A stretch of 64,000 nt of DNA, taken from the NCBI GenBank assembly GCA_024704765.1, contig JAKMXF010000288.1, forward strand, positions 310,001 through 374,000. Direction: 5' to 3'. The notes beneath the pieces were generated by a model, which was not told the origin of the DNA, did no database searches, and saw nothing but the letters and a program-made list of their open reading frames with translations. Origin of the DNA: Oopsacas minuta. Lineage: Eukaryota > Porifera > Hexactinellida > Lyssacinosida > Leucopsacidae. Below, in pieces: positions 1 to 17,100 of this stretch (the first letter of the stretch is position 1; each line of letters opens with the position of its first letter). Both the position numbers and the translations under genes were made by a program.

Positions 1-69
1 GTCAAATATTCAGACAAATGACCTTTTGTTTTTATACACATCAAATAACACCTTTACAATGTTAATAAC

Positions 70-212
70 ATATACACTCAACTCACGTTATAACGAACAC
101 GGATATATCGAAGTGGGAAATCGTACAAATATGGTCAAAGTAACATATATATTACATTGGCAATATATAAGTAATTATCACGGTCCCTTGAGCTTCGATA
201 TAACAGTTGACT
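70..212. repeat. Short TIR element (pogo-like MITE family 1), diverged copy
   Basis: The left part (actcacgttataacgaac) and the right part (cttcgatataacagttgac) form imperfect inverted ends around a core (acaaatatggtcaaagtaac, tcacggtcccttgagc) that recurs across the window. It lies upstream of the first visible AFG2A exon. The 75-codon reading frame here is repeat sequence, not a gene. The rest of 1-340 shows nothing else. Confidence 0.6.
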
Positions 213-340
213 GTACTCAATTGAAAATGGGTCTCTATTCTTTCAATAACTAGAAATAATCACACCCCTCACTATGGCGTTTAAATAATTTCCGAGTTTA
301 TATAATTTACATTTTTCAAAAGAAATCATCACTCAAACAG

Positions 341-5088
<4,748 letters not shown>

Positions 5089-5389
5089 CACTAATTCCAG
5101 ACTCAAATCAAACGAATTAAAATACATAAAAACGGAAAATCTGAACTACAATTCAAGTCGTTTGTTTTATAGAATATTTCACACCAAACAATAAACAAAT
5201 ATACATATTTTCTTGTACGCATATATACGTCTAGGTTAATAACACATCATCATCATCATCATCTTTAACTAAAATAAATACGAAAGCATAACTCAAGGAA
5301 TAAATAGAAATCACATAGCCAGGAGGGAGGAGGAAATATTCCCCTCTGGAAAGAGGCAAGGGCCATAGAAAACCGATGAGATATTGGTC
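5089..5389. other. Convergent spacer between AFG2A and the SRCR receptor gene
   Basis: AFG2A ends at 5088 on the plus strand and the receptor gene ends near 5390 on the minus strand, so their 3' ends face each other. AT-rich sequence with a short ATC microsatellite at about 5247-5262. A possible alternative last exon of the receptor lies here on the minus strand (see that entry). Confidence 0.6.
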
Positions 5390-8116
5390 TCAGGGACAGG
5401 ATACCGAATCCTCGGCTGGACGGGGGAACAAAAATACTGCTTGGAACTTACTCAATTGCTCAGCTTCCAGATCTTTTGCTTGATACATAGGATTAGGTAT
5501 TTCTGTAGCTACAAACAAGATTTGATTTATAAGTTTGTTTACTGTGAAGTAGAGTAACCAATATACATATAAAGTGCACAAACTTACGGTCATCTATTGT
5601 GTCAGGGACATCAGAAGCGACTAAGAGACGAGATTTGAACTGATTATTCCTTCTTATTCTAAAAGGAATAATAAATATGCTTGAATTGCCCTCTCAGTTC
5701 CCAGATGAGAAACACCCCGGGTGTTAGGAGAGCGTTTCATTCACAATACTTGGGGATTTAACTTTTGAAACAATCCAGACGGGCCCGGCGGCGGGGGGTA
5801 AGTATAAGTACAGTAGAGCTCGGATAAGACCTATCCCTCAGGAAACAAATTATGAGGGACTACCTTAAGCACGTATGATTCGAATATTCTTGATTATCCG
5901 TTTTTGGAGAAGAGTACGTATTAACTTAGTTCTCCTGTATTTACCTCTGAATTATTTGGTGATATGATATGATATAACACAGGGAAAACCATTGGGTATT
6001 TCTCGGGAAAGTTTTTGACAAAATATTGAAAAATTCATATACAAAATTAGAAATCCAGGGAAATTGGTAGAAAGCAGGGCATGTGCCGACTATTTTGGCT
6101 AGTGAGTGTCTAACAACCCTGCCATAGAGGGCAATACAAAAGTCTTTCATGACAGTGGGTGTCTGAACAGCCAGCCAGATCACCCCTGGTAGCACCAGCC
6201 CTGGAAAGTGTCGGTAAATATGTATTAACTTACACGATAACGATCATCACAAGCACAGCCATGAAAAAGAAAATAATAGCTAAAATGCCCAAAACAGCTC
6301 CGATACCTATCCCAATATACGTAGCTAGGAATCCACTAGAAAGTGTCGGAATGACGACACATTCAAGATAGAGAATAGAATCACATCCTGATAGTGTATA
6401 AGTACATCCTTCAATAGTTTCAGCTCCTTCGGGACAGTTTAAAACGACTGCCCTTGTTTCATATGTTTCTGTCATAAATATATTTCCTTGTGTATTACTG
6501 TAGTTAAGGAAATCACAAGTAAATTCGATCAATCGAATGGATTCAATTTCTATACTGTTTGAACAAATATTGAACCAATTTCCTTGTGTGAATAGACGAA
6601 GTGGTCCTGAGGCTTCGTGTGAATGACTAAGGTCTGTAAGAATCTCTATTGAATTGTCAACTACACAAATATAGAGAGACCGCGTTAATACGAACACCAA
6701 CATACGCTCAGAATATGTTCGCATTATCCACCACGAAAAGTTCGGGGCGAATATTCCCTGATGCACTCACCTGGACATTTCTCTTTCTCAATACAATAAT
6801 CATCAAACAAAACAAACCCAGCATTACATTGACAACCAGATACACATTTAAGAATGCATTGATCCAGAGAGCTAGAGCTACAATTAGCAGGACAGGCTGT
6901 AGAACAGTTAGAGTATTGTGAGTTGATAGGACATGGTGCTGTGGGAGTTGGAGTAGGCACTGTTGTTTGTGGTGAATGTGTTGTTTGTGTTGTTTGTGTA
7001 GTTTGTGTAGTTTGTGTTGTAGCTGTTGGGAATATATTGTTAGTGGTTGTTTGTTTTTTATATACTTATTGAATATTAATCATGGATGGTGGATTTGGTT
7101 CATTTCTGTTTTATTGAAATTTTCCCTCCCTCCAATCCCGCATCAAACAACATCTAGGCAGATAAACAAATTCACCATCCATGGTTAAATATCTAAGAAG
7201 CATATAGGAGAACAGTAGGTCTTCTCTAGTAGTCCGTTTCGGCCCCCATTGCCCACTAGTAGACAATTAGAGAGGACCAACTGTATTTAGAAATAGAGTT
7301 ATTGTAATATTTCCATGAATTGGACACTTTGTATTTTGATAACGTCATCAAATAATGAGATATGAGATGCCATCCGTTAGGTGTACATCATGTGGCGCTG
7401 AAACAAGTATAAAGTGAATAGAAATTAAATACACCTACTTTCACAATCGGCTTCTAACACACATTCCCCAACTGTCCCATGTCTCCTTACGTATCCGTCT
7501 TTACATCCACACCCCATGGTACAGGCTAACAGGTTACAGAAGTTGAAGGGAGGATCTTTATAAGTATCACAGTTATACTGACAAGCTGGTACGCAATGAT
7601 AGTGTTCATTCTCTGTACAGTAGTCTGTAGGAATAGAAATTAGATACCGAAGCTCAAGGGGCCGGGTTATAACCGATGAAGTATATGTTACTTTGAAGTT
7701 TTAGGATCATATTTTGCATAATTTGACACTTCTATATAACAGGAGCTGATTTTATTAAGAACTCTAGGATAAATACAGATCCCAGATATGCAGTTAGTAC
7801 GTACTTTTCTCCAAAAGAAACTCCCGGTATAAAGAAGTGACTCTTTACCCCCTAAAGCTTGGAATTAATCTACTTATAACGAACTGAAACCAATTACTGA
7901 GCACTTCATTATAACGGAGTTACTGTAGTATATTACTTGGACAATCTCTTTTCTGTATACAAACATCCTGTTGAGTTGTATTCCATATATAGTCATAGAA
8001 ACACTCGCACTTTTCCAAACATACTGCTGGACATGAAACGGTGTCAATATCTTGATAACAGGTCTCACTACATTTACTTCCACAGCTGTTGATTGAGGAG
8101 TATTGGGGACAGAACA
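5390..8116 (-). CDS. SRCR receptor exons, stalk, membrane helix and cytoplasmic tail
   Basis: 7937-8116, 7439-7624 and 6771-7022 each encode a Cys-rich TIL (trypsin-inhibitor-like) module (for example [18 protein letters not shown]); the third is preceded by a Thr/Gln repeat linker ([11 protein letters not shown]), probably O-glycosylated. 6234-6660 holds a degenerate SRCR and the membrane helix ([20 protein letters not shown]). 5588-5658 begins the tail with a basic stop-transfer sequence (RRNNQFKSR). The last exon 5390-5508 reads [18 protein letters not shown] and runs to a TGA at 5390. A good donor (gagtaagtt) lies inside it near 5448, so an alternative spliced tail using sequence around 5280-5360 is possible. 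NPMYQ resembles an NPxY-type endocytosis motif (inference). Confidence 0.75.
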
Positions 8117-11100
8117 CTAGAAGTAAATTACAGAGGCTATTAAAACGGGGAATCACAGGCGACTGTGTATAGGTAGCCGTTAAGCAGCTTTGACTGTCAA
8201 TGCATTAACCTTCAATCTGAATGGCTAACTTCAACCAGCAAGAAGTTGTGAAAATATTCACATTAAGAATCTATACGTATCTCTCCATCTACACCCCGAA
8301 TGTATCCATGTACAAATTCTCATATAAATTAGACCTCTAGATTTATCAGGACACCTCGAACGGATGAAAGGACTGACCTACATCGTCCATACCAATAGGG
8401 CATCTCCCTAACAGTAACGGTCCCAGAGAGGGGCATCCTGTTACCGCCTCTGTCCCTATATTAGCTACACAAATAAGAAAGTATTTTAACTCACAATCTT
8501 TGCAGGATAAAGTCGCTACTTCATCAATATCACATTCAGATGTAGCTATATGGTAACAATCAATTAGCTTAGTTTCAGTTCCGTAACAGTCAAATTCAGT
8601 TCCGAAATACGTGTAACCTTCCTTATCAACGGTTATACTTGAGAAGCTACTAACTGTGGTAAAGCCCAGCTGCGTACAGGCAATATTAGCGTCCTGATAG
8701 CTCCATTTATCTGCACAGATATATTGCCAATCAGCGCCATTGTGTATTTGTACTGTTCCGTTTGTTGGTGACGTATCTCCGTCTCTTCCGATCAGACGGA
8801 TTAGGCCAGCTAAGAAGTAAACAATATTATTAATTACTAGTAAACAAACTACACTTTATGACAGAAAGTAGTCACGAAATGAATCCTCGAATTAAGAAGT
8901 ATTTTCATGCAAGGACCATTGAAATAAAGTCTCTCAGCTCTCACTATCCCGTCTCAAGTCTCAAGATTTTGTGTCAGTATAAATACAGAAGTCTTACCTT
9001 CAAAATATACTATTTCTGTCACACTTTGCATACTAACCTCGCCTTGGTACGTCACATTCACCCCCCAGTTTTGAATTTTACGTTTCGACAGTTACCTACA
9101 ATTATAACTTACTTGGGTCAGTGCACTTTAGATTCCCAACAATGGCACAAGTGTCTGCATCCCGAAACTGACAATCTGTTACATTTTCTTCCTCTCCAGA
9201 ACATGCTATGAATTTAACATCCGGATATAGTTGGAGACCGTTAGCACCTACTGACGTATTTCCTACACTATCAGCGCGTACCAAGCCTACTTGGTTACAT
9301 ATTACAGATGCGGAATATATAGTAAATCTACCTGCGTCAGCACAGATATAATGGAATGCGTTGTCAAGGAATATGAGAGGAATGTCACCTTCGAATTTGA
9401 TTGTGCCATCATCTGTAAATAAGAAAATTCGTAATTGAATTTATACAAATAGTAAGAACCGCTGGACAAGATCCACCCTTGTCAGTATACATTAAACGCC
9501 CCGTTATATCGAGTAGATTACACATTTCATTGAGATAGGGATGTAGTCAAGAAGTGAGGTGACATCACCCTGTCTACGCCCCTGTCCTGGAAGTTGTATC
9601 CATAACTTACAATGAGGTGCACATGTAACATCAACACCTTCACGAGCGTAACAATTCTCGAATCCGAATTCATTAGATGTACAATCAGCAAGTGAAACCT
9701 CATTTCCTGAACACAAGAGGTTGTCTAACCAGAAAAAGTCATTCAAAACCTCAACTGCGATTCGGAAACTTGTAGCCGAAGGGTAGCCGAGGTGTCGACA
9801 AGCCACATTAGCATCTGTCTTATCAAATGAATCGTCACAGATATAGCCCCACTTCATATCATGGAATATTTCTAATGCATTATTGTGACCTCTTCTTAGA
9901 GTGTTTTGAGCTATAATAGAAATAAAGAATAAGTATAAGAGGTGTTACACAAGGAAGTGTTCAAAACGCTAACTGTTCAAACGGAATCCATTGCATTATT
10001 TGAGGTGTCAAAATATGATTAATCACTTGATAAACTTACGAGGAGTATTGCATTGGATATTTAGAGCATCATCTCTACTGCAATTAGCATTGATACTCAC
10101 ACAGGCTTGTATATACTCATCTGGTATCTCACAAGATATACTGACTTGAACTCCTAGTTCTGTAACACTTGCTTCTTCTGTTAACTAAAGTCAATGGCAA
10201 ATCACTACAGTCAATTCCGGTTATATCGAAGTATGAAATTGTACAAATATGATCACAAGCCGTCAAAGAAACATATATTTTCATTGGCTATATCAATGTA
10301 ATTATCGCGGTCCCTTGAGCGAATTGCTAGTCCTTACAAATGACCTCCACAAACGGGTAAGCAGAGAAGCATTTTTCTCTCACCGTTTAAGGAGATCACC
10401 CTGTTTATCAAATATTTACTTACACTATTAATACCGTATTCCCATCCTAATGCATTACACAGCACTGCTGCTGTATCATTATCTGTACCAGTATAACAAA
10501 CAGAACTCCATCCTTCTTCCAGATATACTTCAACCTGTCCGTCAAAGTCGTACTCTCCTTCTACCAACCGAACTGTGTAAATGTCTATAAATAGAATGTG
10601 TTATGTGAATATAAACTAGATTGACTATACAGCATAGAACCTCTGAGATTCGAACAGTCTCATCCGCGCCCGTTATCTCGAACAGATTTTGATTTCTCCT
10701 GTGGGTTCGAGTTACCGGATATGGTACCCGTATATGTATTATTAATACCTTCATCAGTACAGTTGATATATGCATCTACTCGATAACAGCTAGAAGCTTC
10801 CACCTCAAACTCCACACATTCTAAAACAGAATCTTCACTGCCATCACAGTCTAGAGTTAGTTCAGAATTCTGTATAGCTGCTTGACCGGAGTCTAGGATC
10901 TCTCCCTTGGCGTATCCCAGCTGCTTGCAGATTACTGACACTTCTGGCGGTCCGAAATTGTCGTAACAGACCGGACGGTATCTCCCTTGTGTGTAGACAC
11001 GTACCCAACCGGTGTTATTCATTGTCCCATTGATTAGTTCAACTTGTCCTTCTACATAATATATGAATTATAAAGATTTTGTCACCTGGAGACGCCCCCG

Positions 11101-14100
11101 GGGGTAAGCTATAGAACACTTCTCACCTAAAGTTGTGCAAATAACTCCAGCAAATTCGTTGGAACAATTTCTAAGTGAGTCATAGAATAATAGTTCACAT
11201 TCTGCCAAACTGTAATCATTTTCTTGACAATTGACGTTCTCTGTCCAAGACATTCCTACAGCATTGGGATGGAAACTCTGCTTAGTTATACGTTGGAAAC
11301 CTTGGAATCCAAGCTGTCGACAGGCCGTCTCTCCATCTTTATCGTCCCAAGTTGTGTCACAAATATATCCCCACTGGTTCAGATGGTAAACTTGCACGTG
11401 TCCCTTGTAGAATACAGCATCATCTGTATCAACCAATCGAATACCAAACTCTGTTAAATAGAAAATTGTTGTTGTAACCATGGATGGTGGAGTTCGTCCA
11501 TTTTATGATAATTATATATGGGAATCCCCTCCAACAAAGCGAGGAGTGCCTTAAAATGACCCAGAACAACCTCCAAGCAGATAAATAAAATCAGCCATCC
11601 ATGGATAAATTACTAATAAAGCTGGTAAGGAGGGAAAAGAGAACAAACCTTGAGGAAGTACACATGTAGGCATATCTCCTATCCAGTTAGAGTTAATACA
11701 CTCTAACGTCCTACTGCCTCTAACCACATAGTTATCGTTACATACTAGCTCTATTGTTGAACCGTGTGTAGTGTTACCGATGTATTCCCCATTAAGTATT
11801 GTTGGTAGAGAAGTACAGTCTGAAAAATGATAAATAAAATAACAAACATATGAATAAACAAATAATCAAATGGGTAGTTCGTGTATTTGTTTGTTTGTTC
11901 AATGGTTTGCTTCATTGTTTGTTTATCTGTAATCAACACAAACAACTTACTATTAGGGATACATACAACTCCGGCATATTCATTTCTATAACAATTAGAT
12001 ACATCCCATGATCTGAAAGGACAATGATCCAAATAGCTCTCATATCCTTCACAATTAACAATAGTCAGCCAGAAGCTAATAAACTCTTTTGTGAGAGAAG
12101 ATATAGCTCGTATGGCACCTGTGAATCCCAGCTGTCTACAGGCGACGGTAGCATCCCTTATATCCCATCCGTCATCACAGATTCCTCTCCAGCTACCTTC
12201 ATGGTTAATTTCTAACAGACCAGAGAATCCTGTAGTCGTTATGAGCCGTGTTTGATTGTCTGAGAATGGAAATTATTTGAAGGCTAAATTTGCACCCATG
12301 GGGGCAAGGTGTCCCTATTAATTCAGACCCCACGAGGCTGCGAAAGAAGCGAGACTTGGACCATACCTATCAACTTTGATGAAACCTCCAGAAACAGGGA
12401 AACGGGATAGCATTTTTCGGCGTCCAAGAGACATCGTTTCCAGTTTACAAAATGCCGAATATTTATATCAAATGAATTCTATACATTTCAAAGTACCCAC
12501 AATACAACTATGATAATAAATATTTATTAACAGAGACAGATTTTGTTAGCTAAGGTCCCCAATTAGAGTTACGTGCAGCTGATTAGCTTAACGTGCTAAC
12601 ATTGGGAATATGAATAGCTAATTTATACATAACAACCATATTGATGGATAGTTATCACCAATTAGCGTATATACGTTACGGAAGATGTTGGCAATTGTGT
12701 ATACAAGGAATTTTATGAATGTAAGCATTCCTCACTTAAAAGGCCGCAGAGTAGGTGTTGTGTTTACATTTTGTACATTGGCATATATATATATATATAT
12801 ATATATATACACTCAGATTCTTATAATCTTTACGTAAACTACCGTTACCGTCATATTTGTGTTAGATTAAATTCTGATTCTTTGTAGTCTTATTTCTGGG
12901 GATTTTTGGAAAATGTATATATTTGGCAATTTTCGGGCAAACTTAGTTGATTTCGGGTTTACGATGTGAACCCTAAAATGGTAAATCATAGGCAAGTATA
13001 CACCTCCACCAGCAAAACCCTTAATATGCTGAAAGAAGCCATGTATATGCAATCGCGAACATCTTCCATGACAATATATACATATGTTTGTTTGTATTTT
13101 TCAGCATGAAAATTATAAACAAATATTGTTTGCAAATATGTTTACTTACCAAGACTCAGGCATTTAATTCCCAGAACTTTATCAGTTGGACAAACACCAA
13201 CTCCTCCAACACAATCTGTCAAATTGTCGAACTCATATGGACACGAAACTAAAACAATACTTTCAGTAGACCCCGCGGGTGGTTCAAGTTCCAGAGCCAT
13301 ACTGACATTAGGCATATCCTCTAGTTTAAAATATGTACACAGTTGGTTGGCGAATCCTGGAGTGACTTCATTAGGACATATATTATACCAAATGTCTTGG
13401 TAGCGTATTCGTACACGAGCTGTGAGGTCATCATCTGCGTACTTTATGTCTGTTAGTACGAGACCTGTTTCAGCTATGGGAAAGTTTTATGATAAAACAA
13501 ACTGACAGAGAAGCAAACAGAAAGACAAACAAGCAAACCAACCGAAAGGTAAACATTGCAAGAATATTCCCTCTAATCCTCTACAATTATGATCTCCCCA
13601 TTCATTATGAGAACAATTAGACAGGAACAATTCATCACCAGTACACTTAACATTATCAAGCCATACTTCACTATATATAGCACTACGAATGCGGTATGAG
13701 ATTGAGTCCTTCGCACCTAGCTGTTTACACGCTACCTCGCTTTCCGGTGTGGCCCAACTGTCGTCACAGACAGCCCCCCATCTGCCTAGATGGAATACTT
13801 CTAGTACCCCAGAGTATTCATCCTCACCTTCCAGTAACCGTAGAGTCCCATCAGCTAAAATAAAATAATTTAAAATAAGGAGAGCATTACATAGTTACCG
13901 TTAAACTCACCAGGAACGTTACACTCAACATATACAGCCTCATTCCTAGTGCACTTAGAATGAATATCAGTATCCATGGCGCAGTTACATATATCTACTT
14001 CTCCAGGACTACAAGTCACATTTTGGAAATGGAATGGAATAGCTCCGGACGTCATAACGTCATATCCTATATTTAACGCGCCATCCGTCCAGCCCAGCTG

Positions 14101-17100
14101 TTGACATAATACATTAGCTTCTGTCAATGTGAATCCTCCGTTACAGACACCACCCCACCTACCATCTCTCCAAAATTCTACTAGACCCTTGTAAGAGCCT
14201 TCTGCTCCATAGAGACGAGCTGCACATCTATCTGTATTATTGAGTAATTGTAAAAAGTGTTTGTTTGTTTGTTAGTTAACTCACCATTAATAGTACAAGT
14301 TAAATTCACAGCAAAATTCTGGAAGCAGTTAGTTACATGTTCCAAGAGACAGTTAGGGTATAAAGGAATGTTATTGTTGAGACAAAATAAAGACTTGAAT
14401 TCGGTTGTATTCACAACTGCTGACGTAGAAGACCCTGTAGTCTGGAAACCAAGCTGTGTACAAGCTGGACCTATCCCTCCTACAAACTGGAAATGACAGA
14501 AATAATGCCAAGTTCCATTTTCATATATTTGGAGTAGTCCGTTTAGATCTGTGGTTCCGTCGATGAGACGTAAACTCCCCTCTATAAGATGGAATAGGAT
14601 AAAGGTAAATTGACGGGGCCGAGGGACAGACGGACAAACAGACAGACTGACTGACAGACAGACAGATAGACAGACAAACAGACAGACAGATAGACAGACT
14701 GACAGACAGACAGACAGACAGACAGACTCCCGTTATATTTAACACGGATATATCGCAATACCCGCTTTTGTTGAGTCTGGAATTGTACAAATATATTCCC
14801 CAACCAGGGTCCCTTGTGCTTCTATATAACAGGAGTATAATATAATCACTAATAAACTAACCATCAGCAAAGCATTCTACTCCAGCGTATTCATTAACAC
14901 TACAATCATGTGTATTGTAATTAATTCCATTACACTCAGTAAGAATAGATTCATTACCGACACAATTCACACCATCCAACCAAATTCTACTCACACCAGA
15001 ATCTGTGGGGTAGTAGGAACTCGTGGAAATTCCTTTGAAATTAGGCGCGTAACCAAGTTGACTGCATACCACTCTCCCATCTTGGTTGTCCCAGCTGTCA
15101 TCACAGATATAGCCCCATTCACCAGCATGGAATATCTGTATGTGACCTTCAAAGCTTGTGGGACCGTCAACCAATTGGATGTCTCCCTCTAAATGAAAAA
15201 CAGGCTTGGATTAATATAGGCTTAATCATGTCAAAATTGTGGATATAGTCTAGGTTAGTTGGGAATTGTTTCAGCTCCACCGCCCGCATGCTTAGATGGA
15301 CATCATGTGGAGCTGAAACAAGTTTTTCTTGAACAGGGCCTTACTTCCATATAAGGTCATGTTCTTAAATGTAAATTGTCAATAAAAACGACCATACCAT
15401 TAGCTGTAATACAATCAGGTAAACTCCCATCCCAAGTACTCCATAGACATCTAACAGTTTGAAGGCCATTTAGTTTGTATCCGTTATCACACGAGAAAGT
15501 GGCATATCCACCGTGTGACACATTCTGATCCACTGAGCCATTCTGTGGTGCATCAAGGAGGGGGCAATCTATATGAATGACGTCATTAATATTATGCTTA
15601 CAAATTCCCCGGTATCCTCGCATTGTCAATAATTTCCGTGTATTTCAAGTTACACAGGATAATACCCAGAAATGAGGACAAGGCCTCCACACTCACCTTC
15701 AGGTAAACACTGCACGCCTGCTAGCTCATAACCTCCACAGTTATGTTGTCCCCATCCGTTACTTGGACAATCGGCTAATCGTTCTTCTGTGCCGACACAC
15801 CTAACATTGTCAAGCAAGAAATCTGCCTCTCTGGTGCCGAATTGAGAATAACTAAACAAAGAGGATGTAGATACAGTATGCTCTCGTTATAACAAAATAC
15901 TCCGGTTTCATTTTGTTATAAGCGGAGTAAAATCAATTACTTCTAAGATATAGGACAGCTTGAACTCTTTGGTGACCCACCGACGACAGCAGGCGACAGA
16001 GGGGTCAATAATCATTTGATTATAACCGAAGTTTACTGTATTATATTTTGAAAAATGTGAAAGAATTACATTTACTATTTATTTAATAATTTTGGGGCAA
16101 AAAGTGTGGAAATTTTAGCACCGTTTTGATACCGAAGTTATTGTGAATAGAGAGAATCTCGGGGGCAAGAAATTCCTGCGACGAAACATGGAAATTTCGA
16201 AGTTACTTAATTGTATTCAGCGAGAGCAAGGGATACAGGATGTAAAGTTCTCAAAGTGGGAAGCGGGAAACTATCCTCAAAGGGCACTCTTAAACGAAGT
16301 GAAAGAAGATTCATTTAGTTCAAGAATACCCAAATCTGATACCATTACCTTCTGAGAGGTATTGCTTACTATTTTAATTCATAAATACAAACAAACTAAC
16401 AAACAAACTAGTAATATATTTGTAGACCGTAGTTTCTATTATTTGACACACTAACTAATCTCCCGTTTAGAGTTATAGCTATTCCTCCGGATTCAAATAA
16501 CATTCCTTGTTGGTGTCCCTCTGTTCCTATCGTGTGTAGGAGATTGCCTTCTGGAGAGAATACCCGAATTGAGCCAGAGTCTTGATCGCTAATAACAAAG
16601 TTGTTAAATGGATCTAGACAGAAGAAGCAAGGGTTATACACATCCATTCCTAGTCCACAGGTAATGAGGGAGTGTAGCTTGTCTCCCTCTAGGGTTAACA
16701 CGTGCATACACGGATTGTTATCTGGACACAGTACGTACACGCGGTCACGTGACACTTTAACATCAAATGGTTCTGTCATTGACTGATGAGTAATGTTACG
16801 GAGATGGTTCAGGTTTGTGTCGTGTACGCTGATTCTGTTGTTATCTTCATCTGCTATAAACACGTGACCAATGGGATCTGTTGTTAGTTGTCTAGGATTA
16901 ATAAATTGTCCGTTGTTTGATCCCTCACCTCCTATCTCCCTAACAAGACTCATGTCAGTTAGTGTGAATTGGTTAATAGTGTGATATCTACAGCTGCTGA
17001 CATACACATTCTCTCAGTGTATAGCTATACCCCATGGCTGATCCAGCTGTCCTACACCCAGCTGATTGAGGTACTCGCCTGTGTCAGAGAATATCTCTAC

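Noticed and set aside
26-253. 75-codon plus-strand frame at the left edge
   Set aside because: Lies within a family 1 MITE copy; the sequence recurs in many introns.
8858-9211. 117-codon plus-strand frame
   Set aside because: Overlaps an SRCR exon of the receptor on the other strand and has no domain character.
14521-14803. Minus-strand frames rich in Cys-Leu-Ser-Val
   Set aside because: Translation of the CAGA microsatellite.
17014-17016. Selenocysteine at the TGA of the NHL gene
   Set aside because: NHL blades have no selenoprotein precedent and the position is in a loop where Gly is expected; nonsense or error is simpler.
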